Part shown: positions 7,894 through 17,199 of the stretch, piece by piece
How positions within the stretch are numbered: the first letter of the stretch is position 1
Layout: each line of letters opens with the position of its first letter
DNA from: Bacteroidales bacterium UBA6445
Lineage (GTDB): Bacteria; Bacteroidota; Bacteroidia; Bacteroidales; UBA932
Assembly: GCA_002439585.1 (NCBI GenBank)
Contig: DJOF01000001.1
Span: 1 to 35,544, forward strand
Direction of reading: 5' to 3'
DNA length: 35,544 bases
The notes under the pieces: model-generated
The model's input: only the letters and a program-made list of their open reading frames with translations
The model's database searches: none
What the model was told of the DNA's origin: nothing
Made by a program: the position numbers and the translations under genes

Positions 7894-9492
7894 TTAGAAT
7901 CTGGTATTCTTGTCCCACCATACGCGAGTGCCACCGTTGTCACCTTTGGCCTGTGAGGACTCACCGTTGAGCACAGCCACGGCAGAATTCACATTCTTGT
8001 CATTTGTACGGTACTCTGTAGCCGGATAGTTCATTCGGCGTATCTGCTGCTGGGTATCTATCATGCCTCCGCTGTTGTTGACTGAAAACGGTATGACCTT
8101 GGGATAGCCTGTACGCCTAAACTCAGACCAAGCCTCCTGACCTTCCGGCCAGCAAGCGATATACTTTTGAGTAATGATCTGCTCCAGATTTGTCTCGAAG
8201 TCCCCGCTTTCATCCCATTTTACAGGAGTAGAAGTAAGCTTAGTATTGTATGAATTACTGCCGTTTACCACATCTGTAAATGTACCTGGAGAAGTCGTAC
8301 CCTGAAGATAGGCATCGACACTAGAAGCCTTCGCCTCGGAGAAAGAATTCTTTACACCTTGTTCATAGAAGGTCTTCGCCTGGGCATTGTCTCCTTTGCG
8401 AAGCCAGTATTCAGCCCTAAGGAAAGATGACTCTCCTGCAGACATCCATTTGAGATCATCATCGTTAGTTGCATTGACAAAAGACAACATATCAGATGCG
8501 CCATAGGCTGCAGTCGGAATGATACCGCCTCTTACTCCGTGATATCCGCCATCTGAACCTGCAGTGAAATAGCTGGACCTTCTCGGATCCTCGTAACCAT
8601 TCATATAGGTCTCAATCGTGGCTCCGATTCTATCGTCATTGAAATTGTAGAAAACCATCCATACAGGATTTTCCCACGCGCCTGATGTCGGCCTGTGCAG
8701 ATAGACAGCCTCATCCATAAGACCTGCCGGATTGGCCATAGCGGCCTCTGCCTGCTGGAAATACAGTGCCTCGTCAACATACGACACACGGGTGGCAAGA
8801 CGAAGCCTCAGGGTATTTGCGAACTTAATCCATTTGCCGACATCTCCGCTGAAGACATTGTCGAACGATTCAAGCAACTTTGTGTTAGGCTGTGCCTGCC
8901 AGAAGGCAGTCAATACGTCTATTGCGGCTCCAAGTTCTTTGAAGAAAGACTTATAGATGGACTCCTGAGAATCATATGCCATCTGAACGGCACCTGAGCC
9001 AAGCTGAGAATAAGGGATAGGACCGTATGTATCGGTAACTCTATGAAGCACAGCCACTTTAAGAATATCTGCAAGGGCTGCTGCCTCAGGATTATCCTCT
9101 CGTACAGCGTCAAGGTCTACCCAAGAAGGAGTCGCACGCACGTATGCATCCGTGAACTGAGCTTCATACCATGTATTAGCTGTGAGGTCGTAGAGGTTAT
9201 TGGCTTTGAAACCAGTGTTGATGACTCCAATGTAGCCGGCGAACAGATTACCTGTAAGGTCCTGTACTACCTGATAGCTGGCACTTCCGTATTCCTCAGA
9301 GCCTATCATCTGGTAGGATGGGATGACATTTCTTGTCATCTGCGAGAATGCGGAGCCGGTCCTAAGGTTGTCCCAGTCAAGCATCTCGTCGGTAGCCTCC
9401 TCGGGATTAGTATTCCTCTCCGCGAAATTCTTGGTGCAGGACACCGAAGCGGCTACGGCTGATATTATAAGTATATATTTGAATTTATTCAT
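7894..9492 (-). CDS. SusD/RagB-family outer-membrane lipoprotein (SusD-like_2 type)
   Basis: The product has 532 residues with an N-terminal lipoprotein signal (SVSC, Cys19) followed by NTNPEEATDEM. The helical TPR-like SusD fold is suggested by the QMTRNVIPS, WVDLDAVREDNPEAAALADILKVAVLHRVTDTYGPIPYSQ-type region and the C-terminal EQIITQKYIACWPEGQEAWSEFRRTGYPK, which is characteristic of SusD-like_2 members. It forms the lid on the SusC transporter encoded 11 bases upstream and should bind the released glycan. It is part of the minus-strand operon with GH18 and DUF1735 genes. Confidence 0.92.
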   Translation of the reverse strand: MNKFKYILIISAVAASVSCTKNFAERNTNPEEATDEMLDWDNLRTGSAFSQMTRNVIPSYQMIGSEEYGSASYQVVQDLTGNLFAGYIGVINTGFKANNLYDLTANTWYEAQFTDAYVRATPSWVDLDAVREDNPEAAALADILKVAVLHRVTDTYGPIPYSQLGSGAVQMAYDSQESIYKSFFKELGAAIDVLTAFWQAQPNTKLLESFDNVFSGDVGKWIKFANTLRLRLATRVSYVDEALYFQQAEAAMANPAGLMDEAVYLHRPTSGAWENPVWMVFYNFNDDRIGATIETYMNGYEDPRRSSYFTAGSDGGYHGVRGGIIPTAAYGASDMLSFVNATNDDDLKWMSAGESSFLRAEYWLRKGDNAQAKTFYEQGVKNSFSEAKASSVDAYLQGTTSPGTFTDVVNGSNSYNTKLTSTPVKWDESGDFETNLEQIITQKYIACWPEGQEAWSEFRRTGYPKVIPFSVNNSGGMIDTQQQIRRMNYPATEYRTNDKNVNSAVAVLNGESSQAKGDNGGTRVWWDKNTRF

Positions 9493-9503
9493 AATGATCT
9501 CGT

Positions 9504-12500
9504 TTAGAAGGTAATCTTAACGGAGAATCCGAGATTGCGGGTAGATGGCAGATTGAAGTAGTCTATACCCATAGCATAGTTTCCTGCTCCTGATGCAACC
9601 TCTGGATCGAAAGGAGCCTTGCAATAGAGCATGGCAAGATTCTTACCTACGAAAGCCACATTCAGGCCCTTTATGACATTCTGCCATTTGGTAACGGGAA
9701 TATCGTATCCGAGTGTAAGTTCCCCAAGACGAATATTCGTCATAGAATATGTGTAGTATGCACCGAGAGCCTCTGATCCATTGCCTCCGATAGTCTCAAA
9801 ATAATCCTGAGCAGGAATCCTCTGGCCGTTAACAAGAGCTCCACCGTTGTCACGGGCATCTGCAGTGCGCTGTGACATACCATAGCTGTCAAGAGTAGCT
9901 TCTGTAAGCGATACCCCGACACCGCCTACACGAGCTGTAAGGAGGACGCCAAGGCTAAGCCCCTTCCAGCTGAAAGTGTTGCGCCATGAACCTGTCCATG
10001 CAGGATTGATATTGCCGGCATAGATCATATCATCAATACCGTTGGTAACATCGGCGGGAACAACAGTTCCAGCAGTAGGCGATACCCAGATAAAACCGTG
10101 CTCATCGGTCTTGAGACCGCGAACAAAGATATCACCTATGCTATGTCCCTCACGAAGCCACATCTGAACTCCAGAGTTCCCACCAACGGACAACTTGTCA
10201 CTCTTGAATGCATACCCCTGATAAGTAGCGTCAAGAAGCCTGACAACCTTGTTCTTGTTGCGAGAATATATAAGGTTGGATGTCCACTCGACAGGACCAA
10301 GATTCTGGTTTAGCTCAACAGAAAGTTCTACACCTTTATTGTCAACACGTCCTGCATTGAGATACAGTGTAGACCAAGGCGCGGATGCCGGGACTTCAGG
10401 GGTAAAGACCTGGTTGCCTGTCATGGAGTGGTAATACGTCGCATTGAGATTGAGTTTACCGCCCCACAGCCTTGCATCGGCTCCAACCTCCCAAGAACGT
10501 GTACGCTCAGCCTGGAAATTATCGGCAATAGCATATGTACGCTTGGCAGGCTGCCCACTTGTTACTGGAAATGTAGACATACTCAAGAATCTTGTGATAG
10601 GAGAACCCACTTCTGCATAGGAACCTCTTACTTTAAGGAAGCTGAGCCAGTTGGAATCGATATTGAATATATCGGTAAGAACTCCTGATAGGCCTACAGA
10701 AGGATAGACGGTAGGCAGTGCTTTAGTGTTCCACATTGCCGTATTCCAGTCAGATCTGAAAGTAGCATCAAGGAAAATCATGTTCTTGAATCCGACCTGC
10801 GCTGTAGCGAAGACTGACTGCGTCTGATCTCTGTAGGTGTTCTTGTAGAAACCTTTACCCGTATCCATATTCGAGAACGTGAACAAATTGGGCACACCGA
10901 GAAGGTCACCTGCGGCATAGGTTTGACGATAGAGATAATCCTCTACTGAAGCACCTATATTGGCATTAAGTTGGACGAGATCATCGCCAAAAGTCTTGTG
11001 TATGTTGACAAGCACATCGGCATATGTCTGGATTGTCTTGTTGGCATCATGGAAATAACGACCCTTATCTCCGGCAAAAAGTCCGGAAGTAGAGGCATAG
11101 TTCTTCTGCTCGGCAAGCACATCGGTGAAGTCAGTACGTACACGACCGCTAATGTCGATCCAGTCGGTAATTTCGTATTTGAGAGAGCCACCGAGAAGGT
11201 ATCTGTTCTTCTTATTGTTGAACATGTTCCTGTTGACAATCCAGAATGGGTTCTGAGCCTGCAGGTTCATGCTGCCCCATGGCCAGTACTGAGTAGGGAA
11301 ATTACGCGATGCGTTGTAACGCTCATATACTGCATATTTGTTGATATCATCACTCGGGGACATCAGATATATGGGGATCAACGGGTTGTAGTACTGTCCT
11401 CCGTTGAGCATATTCTGCTCCTCGACATTCATGTACATGGCAAGAACAGAAAGATGCAACCTGTCTTTGAGGAAATCCTCGGTATGATTCATAGTGAAAT
11501 TGTAGCGGGTATAGTCGTTGTTAGGGATAATGCCCTGTGCATCGGTATACGCCGCAGACAGATAAGTGCTACTGGACTCCTTGCCTATTGACAAGCTTAC
11601 AGAGTGAGACGTATTATATCCTGTCTGGAAGAAATCCTTGTATGACCATGACGGCTTGTAGGTAAGCTTGTCACCCCAAGAAGCATAAACTCCATCCTTA
11701 GCCCCATAAGTTGACTGAATATCAGGAAGCATGAACGGATTGGAGAATGTAGTGTTGGTATTGTATGACACACTGACGCCTTCTTCTGCCGTCCTCGTAG
11801 TTAGCATAAGTATACCGTTCTGAGCCTTGTATCCATATAGGGCGGCTGATGACGGGCCGACAAGAGCAGACATGCTTGCTATATCCTCGGAATTGAAGTT
11901 GGAGATGCCGTCGCCAGAAGGAGTGGAAGTTCTCATGATGGAGAAACCGTCTCCAGGGGTAGTCGTAGAAAGGGTAGGAAGTGGAATACCGTCAAGTACA
12001 TAGAGGGCATTGTTGCCTCCTGCGATAGACTTCTGGCCTCGCATCACAACTCTGGTCTCACCACCGACAGAAGGAGTGGAGTTGATCTGTACACCTGCAA
12101 GCTTGCCTCCAAGGCTGTTGACAAGGTTGGCATCTCGAACATTGAACTCTTTAGAGTCGATAGCCTGGACATTGTATGCCACAGACCTCTCCGAGCGCTT
12201 GATACCAAGGGCTGTCACAACTGTTCCTTCAAGAAGCTGTGCATCTTCTTCGAGCACGACATTGATGACTTGACGCCCGTTCACGGCAAGAGCCTGAGTC
12301 TTATAGCCGAGGATAGATACCGTGATAGTATCTTTGGCTATCTTAGGACTCCATGGAAGTGAATAGTTACCGTCTACATCAGTAGTTGCACCAAGAGACT
12401 GGTCACTGTTGGGTATTACTACCGCGCCTATAATAGGATATCCTGTCTTGTCCGTAATAGTACCGCTAAGGACATTGCTCTTGGACTGAGATGTTGTCAC

Positions 12501-12884
12501 TTTGTGACTGCCGAGTATAACATGCTTGTTGTCAATCGTATAGGTAATGTCCGTATTGGCAAAAACCTTCGAAAGGGCGGCATTAATATCAGCCCCGTCA
12601 AGGGTTACGCTGACACTTTTATTGACATTAACCTCCGATGCATTGTAGAAGAATGTGTATCCGCTTTGGCTCTCTATCTGCTTCATAACTGAAGACAGGG
12701 GAACTCCGGACACATTGACAGAAATCTTGCCCGTGGTCTGGGCATTGGCGGGTAAAGCTATAAAAGCGAAGACTACGCAGAAAGCGAGAGCCACACGCTT
12801 CGCTACATGGAACGCTATTCTCGTCCATGGCAGATTAATCAGCTTTTCCCACCCAATTTCGTTGGGTGTTGTGTTATTTTTCAT
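9504..12884 (-). CDS. SusC/RagA-family TonB-dependent transporter with STN domain
   Basis: Starting at the ATG at 12884 the product has 1126 residues; a longer frame starts with TTG and a run of Ile codons and is not credible. The signal peptide ends near ANA (47-49). Residues of about 53-124 form an STN (secretin/TonB short N-terminal) domain, 138-213 a carboxypeptidase-regulatory-like beta-sandwich, and then comes the plug (TALGIKRSERSVAYNVQ, then RVVMRG and LYVLDGIPLP) followed by a 22-strand barrel with a C-terminal aromatic strand. STN domains transmit substrate occupancy to an inner-membrane FecR protein, and one is encoded directly upstream. The gene starts the PUL transcript of SusC, SusD-like, GH18 and binding lipoproteins. 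Confidence 0.95.
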   Translation of the reverse strand: MKNNTTPNEIGWEKLINLPWTRIAFHVAKRVALAFCVVFAFIALPANAQTTGKISVNVSGVPLSSVMKQIESQSGYTFFYNASEVNVNKSVSVTLDGADINAALSKVFANTDITYTIDNKHVILGSHKVTTSQSKSNVLSGTITDKTGYPIIGAVVIPNSDQSLGATTDVDGNYSLPWSPKIAKDTITVSILGYKTQALAVNGRQVINVVLEEDAQLLEGTVVTALGIKRSERSVAYNVQAIDSKEFNVRDANLVNSLGGKLAGVQINSTPSVGGETRVVMRGQKSIAGGNNALYVLDGIPLPTLSTTTPGDGFSIMRTSTPSGDGISNFNSEDIASMSALVGPSSAALYGYKAQNGILMLTTRTAEEGVSVSYNTNTTFSNPFMLPDIQSTYGAKDGVYASWGDKLTYKPSWSYKDFFQTGYNTSHSVSLSIGKESSSTYLSAAYTDAQGIIPNNDYTRYNFTMNHTEDFLKDRLHLSVLAMYMNVEEQNMLNGGQYYNPLIPIYLMSPSDDINKYAVYERYNASRNFPTQYWPWGSMNLQAQNPFWIVNRNMFNNKKNRYLLGGSLKYEITDWIDISGRVRTDFTDVLAEQKNYASTSGLFAGDKGRYFHDANKTIQTYADVLVNIHKTFGDDLVQLNANIGASVEDYLYRQTYAAGDLLGVPNLFTFSNMDTGKGFYKNTYRDQTQSVFATAQVGFKNMIFLDATFRSDWNTAMWNTKALPTVYPSVGLSGVLTDIFNIDSNWLSFLKVRGSYAEVGSPITRFLSMSTFPVTSGQPAKRTYAIADNFQAERTRSWEVGADARLWGGKLNLNATYYHSMTGNQVFTPEVPASAPWSTLYLNAGRVDNKGVELSVELNQNLGPVEWTSNLIYSRNKNKVVRLLDATYQGYAFKSDKLSVGGNSGVQMWLREGHSIGDIFVRGLKTDEHGFIWVSPTAGTVVPADVTNGIDDMIYAGNINPAWTGSWRNTFSWKGLSLGVLLTARVGGVGVSLTEATLDSYGMSQRTADARDNGGALVNGQRIPAQDYFETIGGNGSEALGAYYTYSMTNIRLGELTLGYDIPVTKWQNVIKGLNVAFVGKNLAMLYCKAPFDPEVASGAGNYAMGIDYFNLPSTRNLGFSVKITF

Positions 12885-12948
12885 AAATTTGATAATAATG
12901 ATGATAATTTGCGTGTTATGTGAGAGTTTCACGCTATTTTCCAATTAT

Positions 12949-12977
12949 TGCAGAGTCACGTTTACACAGACTCTGCA
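12949..12977 (-). promoter_or_regulatory. Perfect inverted repeat in the susC leader
   Basis: TGCAGAGTC and its exact complement GACTCTGCA flank an 11-base loop, 65-93 bases ahead of the susC start and 54 bases past the FecR stop. No U-tract follows on either strand. It may be an RNA hairpin in the leader or between fecR and susC, or a protein-binding operator. Confidence 0.5.
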
Positions 12978-13031
12978 TTTCTTTTGTCCTTGTGTTATAT
13001 CATATTTGATCGGTTATGTCTGTGTTTTATA

Positions 13032-14030
13032 TTATATAACCTCGTAGACTACCCTCCCACTGATCGAACCGTTTACTGGCCTGACGGGGCGGAAATTAAT
13101 CATTGAGGAAATGTAGAAATATCTCAGTATATCATTGAGGCTTTGGTCTGAAAATGTCCCAGTGAACTTAGCCTCCGCAAGTTTGGGAGACATTATACGG
13201 AACTCGGCATTGTAGCGGTTGCCTATCTGCCTCAGAGCTTCTTTAAGCGATGTGTCCTTCAATATTATAAGTCCATCTTTCCAGGCCACTATTCTATTCA
13301 TGTCGGCCTTGTACAGCTTTACTTCTCCTGTTTTGGAATTGTATGCAATCTGATCTGATGGCTTCATCATCAAGTGTTTGCTAAACTTGGTCATATCGTC
13401 ATAGCCGAAACTTATGCTCCCAGACACTAATGATGCTCTTATATCACACGGATCATAAGCGTCAATATTGAACTCGGTACCATAGACCTTAACCTCTGCC
13501 TTGCCGGCGTCAACGATGAACTGCTTTTTCCGATCTTCTGCAACTCTGAAATAAGCCTCTCCCTCAAGCCTAACCTTACGTTCACAGCCGAATCGTGAAG
13601 GATATTTCACTGTAGAACAGGAATTGAGCCACACTACGGAGTTGTCCGGAAGGGTAACCTTGCTTGTCATTCCAGGATTGGCCGTCATCTCTATCATTGA
13701 AGATGCCGCAAGTCTATCTCTAAGCAGTAAAGCAGAGAGGATAACAACAGGCACAAAAAGAATTGCAGCGACTCTCTCTACTTTCCTTGTCAAAGAAACT
13801 ATACGGGAGACAAAGATGCGCCTGCGTACCTTGTTCAAGGCAGCTTTAGTATCTCTTGCCCCTGAAGCTTTCATGGCATCAGCGGAGAAACAGATGTACC
13901 ACACGTCACGCGCGATACGACGATTGCCCTCGGACTCATCTATCCACTTTTCTACTTCCACTGCTTCTGCGTCGGAAAGCTTTCCATTATAATATTTAAG
14001 GAGTTTCTCCTCTATACCTTTCAAATCCAT
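13032..14030 (-). CDS. FecR-family anti-sigma factor
   Basis: The product has 332 residues from the ATG at 14030, which is preceded by an AGAGGA ribosome-binding-like sequence; an ATG at 14060 is an alternative. The N-terminus is the cytoplasmic sigma-binding part (KLLKYYNGKLSDAEAVEVEKW). One membrane helix lies at about residues 86-103, then the periplasmic FecR domain (about 125-210; LPDNSVVWLNSCSTVKYP, EGEAYFRV, VYGTEFNI) and a DUF4974 domain (about 243-310) that meets the STN domain of SusC. It should hold an ECF sigma factor until the adjacent SusC reports substrate. Unusually, no sigma gene sits directly upstream, where a divergent broken RHS gene lies instead. Confidence 0.93.
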   Translation of the reverse strand: MDLKGIEEKLLKYYNGKLSDAEAVEVEKWIDESEGNRRIARDVWYICFSADAMKASGARDTKAALNKVRRRIFVSRIVSLTRKVERVAAILFVPVVILSALLLRDRLAASSMIEMTANPGMTSKVTLPDNSVVWLNSCSTVKYPSRFGCERKVRLEGEAYFRVAEDRKKQFIVDAGKAEVKVYGTEFNIDAYDPCDIRASLVSGSISFGYDDMTKFSKHLMMKPSDQIAYNSKTGEVKLYKADMNRIVAWKDGLIILKDTSLKEALRQIGNRYNAEFRIMSPKLAEAKFTGTFSDQSLNDILRYFYISSMINFRPVRPVNGSISGRVVYEVI

Positions 14031-14188
14031 TCCTCTCAACCGTTTTACTAATCGCGACATATATAAGACCCTCAACTCCGGATATCATCTAAATAAATTT
14101 TGAATTTTTTTGTCTCCATTAAAAATACCCGTAAATTTCGGCAGGAATTCATCACCAAAGATGAGCCGCACAACAAATAACAACAGCC

Positions 14189-16460
14189 ATGATTGGAATA
14201 CTATTTGGCCTATTAGCCCTCATGCCTTCTGACGCTGACCAAAAGACTGCAAATAATGATGCAGCCCTGCAACACGAGTTAGTATATAAGAAGCAAAACA
14301 ATAAAACCGCCCGGGACATTAAGAGCTCAGGAACTCCATTGGTATTGTCGAAATCCAAGAATCTTCAGGTAATGTCTCCTCAGACTGCGGATTTTGTGCG
14401 GTATGATAATACTGACATTGAAGAATCTACAGGCAGGCTGTCGCTCTCCATACCCTTGATTGATTTTGAAGATCCGGACTTTGAATTTCCGATATCTGTC
14501 AGATACAATTCCTCAGGATTTCGTCCGGCAGAAACGGACAATTTTGTCGGTCGTAACTGGTCATTGGATTGCGGAGGAATGATTTACAGGGAGATAAAAG
14601 GTGTTCCTGATGAGGTTAAGTATGAAACCTACTATGGGCAGGTTGGTTTCCTGCAGACAATCAGATCCCATTCTTATGACGATGCAAAAGTTAAGGCTTT
14701 TATGGAAAAGTAAAGAGTTTTATAGCGATGCGTATTCTTTCAGAGAAACAGACTACTCCAATGATATATATGGAAGACCCCATACTGTATTCGGAGAAGG
14801 AGAGGCCTGGCGTAAGGCAAACAGGAATATCGGGACTGAATACCGGTTCAATGACGAAAACGACTCCGTACGCGTGTTCTTTGTCGGCTCTGATTTACAG
14901 GTAATCGAAGCAGGCGTATACGGCAAAAACACCCTCTATACCTCTGAATACACAGATTAGGACGGGAAGTTAAGCGTAGAATTCAGAAACAGTAATGGAA
15001 ATATAATCCTCATCCGGCAAATATGCGATGACGGCAATAGATTGAAGCGCATCGTTGAATGGACAAAAAAAGAAAACTACATGTACGAATATGACGGCAA
15101 CGGGAATGTCACTTATGATGGTAGTAACGGGAATTCATTATCATATAACGAATTAGGTTTATTAAGCAGCGTATATAAGGACAATGTTTCGGTGGCGCAG
15201 TACTGCTACCTTCAGGACGCCTCCAAATTATCCGCACTTGACGCCAAAGGAAACGGCCTGTATTATATCGGTTCCATGATATATTCCAAGGGCAACGGCA
15301 CTATTGCATTTGAGAGTACGGGCTTCTCCTGTGGAAGGATTGTCAATGGAGGACAAGGAGTCGTACCATACTATTATATAGCTGACTATCTTGGCAGTAT
15401 AAGATCCGTAATTGATTCTACAGGGGCGGTCGTGGCAAGTCATGACTATTTCCCTTCCGAACTGCAGTGGGGTGCACTGGCTGCCAAAAATACAGACAAT
15501 GAGATTTCCACAATGGCATACGACCGTTATCTGTATAACGGAAAAGAATACCAGTCTTTCCTCGGCATCGGATATTTGGATTTCGGGCAAAGGATGTACG
15601 ACCCACGATATAGGATCTCATGGATGACGGTGGATCCGCTGGCCGAAAAGGCATATGCCTACAGTCCGTACCTTTTCTGCAAGGCAAACCCGTTAAGGAA
15701 TATAGACCCTGCCGGGTTGTCAGAATATATTGTGGGCGGAAAGACAATGAAGATAGATGACGGGGACAACAAATTCAGGATGAAAGTCTCTGCCCAGGAA
15801 TTCCGCAATCTTAGTGACCGGTACAAAAATGACCCTACCGGAGACTTAAAATTGAGATACTCGTCATATCGCAACAGACTCTCCAAGAACAACGGATTCT
15901 ACACTGATGATACCGGTACCGGCTCATGGGCCTATCATGACCCCGGTGAAACCTATCTTTCTTATCAGACTGGAGGAGACTGGAAAGATGTAGCCGGTGA
16001 TGCAGTGTCATCTGCCATCAATGGGGCGTCTGATGAACATGTGATGAACAGAATGAATGTAGGTGACAATGGAAAGATCTATTTCCGAAAGAAAAGCGGA
16101 CATATCTTCCATGGTAACCAATATGTAAAAGTCCAGTCAATGATGGCAAAATATGGAACGTTTATTGACGGCGTTGACAAGTTTCGTAAAGGGCTAGATT
16201 TGTATTCTGCAAGCGCGGATTTTAAGTCAGTCTACGAATACGAGGGAGAGTTTGGAATCAATACTTGGTTGTTTGTTATGGCAAAAGTTGCAGGAGGGGC
16301 GTTAGGAGAAGGTGGAGCTTGGTTTGGGCGTGTTGCTGGTAGTGCATTGGGGACGTTTGCAAGCCCTGCCGGCAGCGTTGTCGGGGGAATGGCTGGAAGT
16401 GCCGCCGGCAGCTATATAGGATCATGGTTGGGCGAAAAATATGTGACGGAATGGTTATAA
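14189..16460 (+). pseudogene. RHS-repeat protein gene, broken by frameshift, stop and probable deletion
   Basis: The frame from 14189 opens with the N-terminal region of Bacteroidota RHS proteins (SPQTADFVRYDNTDIEESTG, then DNFVGRNWSLDCGGMIYREI and GVPDE). At about 14700-14712 the reading moves to another frame (EFYSDAYSFRETDY), which hits an in-frame TAG at 14958-14960. After that stop the same frame continues through YD-type repeats (YEYDGNGNVTY) to the RHS core (YNGKEYQSFLGIGYLDFG, DPRYRISWMTVDPLAEK, NPLRNIDPAGL). It then ends in a unique tip of about 245 residues with a glycine-zipper-rich tail (AGSALG, SVVGGMAGSAAGSYIGSWLG). The total length is short for the family and the middle repeat region is probably deleted. 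The last 10 bases overlap the next gene. Confidence 0.85.
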
Positions 16461-16921
16461 CCTTGTTGCTCATCTGGAAAGAATTTCATTACAGGATATT
16501 CTACTCTTTTATGCTACTCGTTGAGCTTTTTGTCGATCTGGCACTTTTCTGGCCGGCATATCTGATTTTCAAGAAAAAATTCCAGGACGGCCCTAGAAGT
16601 TTGGATTTATCCTCTGTAACTCCAAGACACGACAGGAACTCTTTTCTCTTTGTTACATTTATTGAAGGGATATATATAATGACATTTCTTCTATCAATCA
16701 TACCCATAGAAAGTATTAATGGGAAGAATATTGATTTCATAGCATTTACTGTTGGAATAACACTGGCCGGTCTAAATTGTTGCTGGTGCTTTTTTAACAG
16801 CAATAAAATGGTAGAAGCACAAATTTATTTTGACCGGTACAATAAAGAGCCCTTAATCAAACGTTTTCTTTACGCACTTATACTAACAGGCATCTGGATC
16901 TTATTACGAGAATATCTGTAA
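16451..16921 (+). CDS. Four-helix membrane protein, possible immunity protein of the RHS tip
   Basis: This 156-residue protein starts at an ATG that overlaps the end of the RHS frame by 10 bases, which suggests translational coupling. Hydrophobic segments lie near residues 15-40, 63-85, 92-112 and 136-153, with short charged loops (PRHDRNS, FDRYNKEPLIKR). No family was recognised. Genes placed directly after the C-terminal tip of an RHS gene often encode the cognate immunity protein, and a membrane immunity protein would fit the glycine-rich, possibly membrane-active tip. Base composition is more A/T-rich than the flanking PUL genes. It may instead be an unrelated hypothetical membrane protein. 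Confidence 0.55.
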   Translation: MVITLLLIWKEFHYRIFYSFMLLVELFVDLALFWPAYLIFKKKFQDGPRSLDLSSVTPRHDRNSFLFVTFIEGIYIMTFLLSIIPIESINGKNIDFIAFTVGITLAGLNCCWCFFNSNKMVEAQIYFDRYNKEPLIKRFLYALILTGIWILLREYL

Positions 16922-16952
16922 ACAACATACCTTGCAGTTCCTTATACGAGGC

Positions 16953-17180
16953 TTACATTTTTTCCACCTGCCAGTATCCGCCTTTGTCGGGTCCGATTCG
17001 CCTGAGCACTCCGTCTGATTTCAGTCTGGAAAGCTGCTTCTCAACAGCCTTTGGTGTTATCCCTATAAGATTGGCAATCGATGCGGCACTCAACGTGTTG
17101 TTCTCTGAAAGCAATGCGATGATTTTCTCCCTACTTTTTGTAAACTCTAAAAAAACAACAGGACCTCTGTCCTGAAGGCA
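16953..17180 (-). pseudogene. C-terminal winged-helix remnant of a transcriptional regulator-like gene
   Basis: On the minus strand, a frame ending in TAA at 16955-16953 translates to EKIIALLSENNTLSAASIA, then LIGITPKAVEKQLSRLKSDG and VLRRIGPDKGGYWQV. This is a clear MarR/RecG-C-like helix-turn-helix with a recognition helix and wing. The frame is open upstream only to a stop near 17205 and has no ATG/GTG/TTG start at a sensible place, so it looks like the 3' end of a lost gene, typically an AlbA-type ATP-binding protein whose C-terminus carries such a domain. It lies between the RHS locus and the ATPase gene. Confidence 0.65.
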
Positions 17181-17199
17181 AGATTGTCGTAGACATTAC

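Noticed and set aside
10971..11591. 206-codon plus-strand open frame inside the first susC
   Set aside because: It is antisense to barrel codons and has no independent evidence.
12885..12944. Longer susC frame with extra N-terminal residues
   Set aside because: It would need a TTG start and runs through an Ile-rich repeat; the ATG at 12884 starts the signal peptide region properly.
16984..17175. 63-codon plus-strand open frame
   Set aside because: It is the complement of the winged-helix remnant, which gives the convincing translation on the minus strand.
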